A stretch of 7,177 nt of DNA from Competibacteraceae bacterium UBA2788 (lineage in GTDB: Bacteria > Pseudomonadota > Gammaproteobacteria > Competibacterales > Competibacteraceae): positions 1 to 7,177 of the forward strand of contig DEHY01000226.1 of the NCBI GenBank assembly GCA_002352185.1, given 5' to 3'. Positions 4,296 to 7,177 of this stretch are shown here, one piece after another. Every line of letters begins with the position of its first letter. The stretch's first letter is position 1. Under the pieces are notes generated by a model. That model had not been told where the DNA came from and did not search any database. It worked only from the letters and a program-made list of their open reading frames with translations. Both the position numbers and the translations under genes were made by a program.

Positions 4296-7177
4296 GCTCG
4301 CCTCAGCAGCTTTTTGATGTGTGCAAGCAGTTCATCTTCCGCAAAAGGCTTGGTCAAGTAGACATTGACGCCCATGGCTTCGGCTTCGCGCCGGTGCTTG
4401 TCGGTGGAGCGTGAGGTGATCATGATGACCGGCAGGTCGCGAGTGGTCTGGTTGGCGCGCAAATGCGCAGCCAATTCCAGACCGTTCATGCGCGGCATCT
4501 CCAGATCAGCCAGCACAATATCCGGGCGCTTGCCATTAATAATCTCGATGGCCTCCAAACCGTCGCGGGCGGTGCGGACTTCGAAACCGGCATCCTGGAC
4601 AAACTGCGCCAGCGAGCGGCGGGCGCTCAACGAGTCATCCACGGCCAGCGCAACCTGGCGATGGACTGCGGGCGCCGCCGGCGCATCCGGTTGAGCGAAC
4701 GTCGGCGCTTGCCGGAGGGTTGCCGGGGTGCGCAACAGCTCCGGCAGATCCAGTACCGGCGCCACGCTGCCATCGCCCAGGATAGTGGCGCCCACGACGC
4801 CGTTGAGCCTGGGCACATATTGCCCCAGAGGCTTGACCACCAGATCACGGCTGTCTATGGCTTCCGGCACCAGCACGGCGCGAATGGCGCCCGTCTCTTC
4901 CCGCACCAGCAATACCGGCGGTACGGCGCGGCTATGCTTGCGGTGGTCAGGCGGCAGGTTGAGCAAGGTTTCCAATGAGGCCACCTCGTAAATCTCGTCA
5001 CCCATGTGATAAGTCGTGATGTTGCCCAACTTCTGGATCGTGCCGACTCCAGAGTACAGAATCTGTTCGATGCCACGGTCGGAGAGGGCGTACAACCGAT
5101 CATAGATGCGCACCAGCAGGGCATGGGTGGAGATTAAGGTCACCGGCAACCGTAATTCCATCAGGCAACCTTGATCCGATCGGGTCTGGATGCGCAGTGA
5201 ACCCTTCATGTCCAGTAACCGGCTGTAGACCATGTCCATGCCGATGCCGCGACCCGAGGTCTGGGTGGTTGCGCCCCGGGTGGAAAAGCCCGGCAGTAGA
5301 ATCAACCGCACCAGCTCATCCTCCTCCAGCGGCTTGTCGGCGGCAAGCAAGCCACGCTCCATCGCGATTTGGCGGATTGCCGACAGGTCGAGGCCAGCGC
5401 CGTCATCCTGGCAACGGATAACGATGGTGTTGCCCTCGCGCAAAACGCTGAGTGCGATGTGCCCGACGGGAGGCTTGCCCAGGCGCCGGCGCTGGGCCGG
5501 CGATTCGATGCCGTGATCCACGGCATTGCGCAAGATGTGCATGAGCGGATCGACGATGCCGCTCAACACATTGCTGTCCATCAGCGTGTCGGCGCCGCGC
5601 ACCGTCAATTCCACTTCCTTGTCCACCAGCCGGCAGGTCTGGCGCACACTGCGTTGCAGACGGGGCACCACAGTCTGGATCGGCACCATGCGGGTGCGCA
5701 ATACCGCTTCCTGACTGTCCCGGTGCAACCGGCTCTGATCCACCAGTAAGGCATCCAGCGCTACCAGGCTATCCGCAATGGCGCGGTCCAACTCGCGGTT
5801 ATCGGTAGCTGCTTCCACCAAGCGATGGGTGGCGGTGTTGAGTTCGTTGTACTGTTCCAATTCCAGCGGGTCGAAATCGCCGCGCTGGATCGACCGGGAC
5901 AATGGCGACGATACGTTGCGGATATCGACCAGTTGTTCCAGTTCGCCGGTCAGTTGCTGGAAGAGCCGGTTTTGTCCCATTACCGCCCGGGTTTGCGCGA
6001 TGGTCTTGCGCACCCGTTCCTGAATTTGACCCGTGAGAATGATGTTCTCGCCTACCAGTCGCAGCAGGTCGTCCACCAGATGGGCGGGAATTCGCAAGGC
6101 GGCTTCGGCTACCGCTGCGGGCGCGGGCTGCGCCGTTGTCGCTGTATCGGCGGGGGCGGCGGATTCCGGGTGGGCGCGCGCTGGCGGCGGCGCTTCCTCG
6201 CCCGCCGGTATCCCGATCCGGTCAATGCGGTTAGCCCAGTCCAGCACCTCTTGCAACACGGCTTGCGCTTGTGGTGGCGGCGCGCTCATTCCAAGCAACG
6301 CCTCACTCATGGTCTCCAGGCAATCCGCCGCATTCAGCAGAGTCTCGGCCAGCGGGCGGTTGGGCAGCGCCTCATGTGTGGCAAGCGCCTGAAGGATATC
6401 CTCGATCTGATGAGTCAGGGTAGCGATGCCGCGCACTCCGACGGTGTTGCCGGCGCCCTTCAGGGTGTGGGCAATGCGCCGCGCCACGTCCACATCCTTG
6501 AGCGTGCCATCGCCAGCGGCCAGACGTTGGATGGAAGCGGAAAACTCGGCGGCCTGGTTGGGCAATTCCTGTAGCAGGCCGTCCAGCAACTCAGGATTGA
6601 CATCGGCGGGTAGCTGAAGGGACACGTCCTGAGCAGTGGCCTGACGTGGCCGGATTTCGGTTTCGGCTTCCTCAGTCACCAGCGTTGCCGCCGCCAAAAG
6701 CTCAATCAGCGGCTCCACATCCACTGTCGCCAGCGGTTGCGGCCAGCGGGCGTCTCGCAGGTGATCCGCCAGCGCTGCGCAAGTCGGGCGGTCGTGTAAT
6801 GCGTGCAGGTAGTTCAGCGTCAAATCGGGCCAGGCCTGCACTGCCTTCTGTTGATCAGCGGTCAGCGGGTGATCCTGGGCAGCCAGATGGTTCAGGTTAT
6901 TCTGCAAACTGGCGCAAACCTGCTGCAAGCCGATCAAGCCAACGGAGCCGGACGCCTCACCCAGCCGTTCCAGATGTTCGGCGTAACCCGATAAGACCTC
7001 GCCCCGGATGGCGGGTGCGCTATCAGCGGTTGCGGCCACAGCCATGATCTCGTCGGTGGCTTCGGCGATCTGTGCGATTTCCGCGCACAGGATATCCAGC
7101 AGTTCCTGCCCGGCATTGCTTGAACCGGCTATTGCTCCAGCGGATTCCTCATCCTCTGCGTCGGCAGGCACCTCATC
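4292..7177 (-). CDS. chpA: Hybrid CheA-type histidine kinase, ChpA-like (partial; 5' end outside window)
   Basis: This is the kinase of a chemosensory pathway, probably of the Chp/Pil type that controls type IV pili; that target is inferred. The frame stays open to the window edge, so the true start lies beyond. Residues are numbered here from the GTG codon at 7171. The domains are: a degenerate Hpt-like domain (about 20-130) with Glu68 at the His position; a canonical Hpt (about 190-290) with the phospho-acceptor His235 in AHTLKG; an Ala/Pro-rich linker (about 295-356); the CheA dimerisation region (about 357-510); the ATPase, with N box around Asn549 (ILRNAVDHG), G1 box DDGAGL (589-594), F box PGFSTR (627-632) and G2 box GRGIGMDM (640-647); a CheW-like regulatory domain (about 672-815); and a response-regulator receiver (about 838-957) with Asp845/Asp846, phospho-acceptor Asp889, Thr919 and Lys941. 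All catalytic boxes are intact. ChpA proteins often carry several more N-terminal Hpt-like modules, which would fit the missing part. The stop overlaps the next gene as ATGA. CheA family membership is certain; the chpA label is likely but rests on domain layout and neighbours. Confidence 0.93.
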   Translation of the reverse strand, partial: DEVPADAEDEESAGAIAGSSNAGQELLDILCAEIAQIAEATDEIMAVAATADSAPAIRGEVLSGYAEHLERLGEASGSVGLIGLQQVCASLQNNLNHLAAQDHPLTADQQKAVQAWPDLTLNYLHALHDRPTCAALADHLRDARWPQPLATVDVEPLIELLAAATLVTEEAETEIRPRQATAQDVSLQLPADVNPELLDGLLQELPNQAAEFSASIQRLAAGDGTLKDVDVARRIAHTLKGAGNTVGVRGIATLTHQIEDILQALATHEALPNRPLAETLLNAADCLETMSEALLGMSAPPPQAQAVLQEVLDWANRIDRIGIPAGEEAPPPARAHPESAAPADTATTAQPAPAAVAEAALRIPAHLVDDLLRLVGENIILTGQIQERVRKTIAQTRAVMGQNRLFQQLTGELEQLVDIRNVSSPLSRSIQRGDFDPLELEQYNELNTATHRLVEAATDNRELDRAIADSLVALDALLVDQSRLHRDSQEAVLRTRMVPIQTVVPRLQRSVRQTCRLVDKEVELTVRGADTLMDSNVLSGIVDPLMHILRNAVDHGIESPAQRRRLGKPPVGHIALSVLREGNTIVIRCQDDGAGLDLSAIRQIAMERGLLAADKPLEEDELVRLILLPGFSTRGATTQTSGRGIGMDMVYSRLLDMKGSLRIQTRSDQGCLMELRLPVTLISTHALLVRIYDRLYALSDRGIEQILYSGVGTIQKLGNITTYHMGDEIYEVASLETLLNLPPDHRKHSRAVPPVLLVREETGAIRAVLVPEAIDSRDLVVKPLGQYVPRLNGVVGATILGDGSVAPVLDLPELLRTPATLRQAPTFAQPDAPAAPAVHRQVALAVDDSLSARRSLAQFVQDAGFEVRTARDGLEAIEIINGKRPDIVLADLEMPRMNGLELAAHLRANQTTRDLPVIMITSRSTDKHRREAEAMGVNVYLTKPFAEDELLAHIKKLLRRA
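4301..4304 (-). promoter_or_regulatory. Ribosome binding site of the first CheW-like gene
   Basis: GAGG on the minus strand lies 5 nt before the ATG at 4295, within the last codons of the kinase gene. It supports this start and coupled translation across the 4-bp ATGA overlap. Confidence 0.5.

Noticed and set aside
5825..6574. A 249-codon open frame on the plus strand opposite the kinase gene
   Set aside because: It lies wholly antisense to the Hpt and linker region of a well-conserved kinase, its translation is Arg/Gly/Gln-rich with no recognisable motif, and long antisense frames are expected in GC-rich coding DNA.
4292..7171. The kinase as a complete gene starting with GTG at 7171
   Set aside because: The frame continues open to the window edge (GAT GAG precedes the GTG), there is no ribosome site visible, and ChpA-like kinases normally have more N-terminal modules, so it is treated as 5'-truncated by the window.

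Overview
The window looks like chromosomal DNA from a gammaproteobacterium. The reasons are a proteobacterial-type GshA that lines up with the E. coli enzyme almost residue for residue, and a Chp/Pil-type chemosensory gene cluster of the sort that controls type IV pili in gammaproteobacteria. Base composition is moderately GC-rich and even throughout. I see no insertion sequence, phage gene, CRISPR array, tRNA or rRNA. The genus cannot be set from this window.

Left part (1-3220): a divergent pair. On the minus strand (135-1532) is a cytosolic M17 leucyl-aminopeptidase family enzyme with every metal-binding and catalytic residue intact. On the plus strand (about 1625-3220) is gshA, glutamate-cysteine ligase, the first enzyme of glutathione synthesis. 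Its best-supported start is a TTG at 1625, although longer reading is possible. The roughly 90 bp between them must hold both promoters and carries a perfect 10-bp palindrome. Positions 1-134, downstream of the peptidase, hold only two small hairpins.

Middle (3221-3352): a 132-bp gap between convergent genes, with two adjacent imperfect stem-loops and no convincing gene.

Right part (3353-7177): a tightly overlapping minus-strand chemosensory operon. A large CheA-type hybrid kinase (ChpA-like) runs in from beyond the right edge. It has a degenerate histidine phosphotransfer domain whose His is a Glu, a canonical Hpt domain, the CheA dimerisation, ATPase and CheW-like domains, and a C-terminal response-regulator receiver. 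It is followed by two short CheW-like adaptor genes, coupled by 4-bp and 8-bp stop/start overlaps. The likely logic is that receptors outside the window couple through CheW-type adaptors to the kinase, which passes phosphate through its Hpt domain to its own receiver and to other regulators. The target is probably type IV pilus or surface behaviour, by analogy with Chp/Pil systems. The most unusual points are the His-less Hpt domain and the pair of diverged CheW-like adaptors. The rest is ordinary housekeeping sequence.
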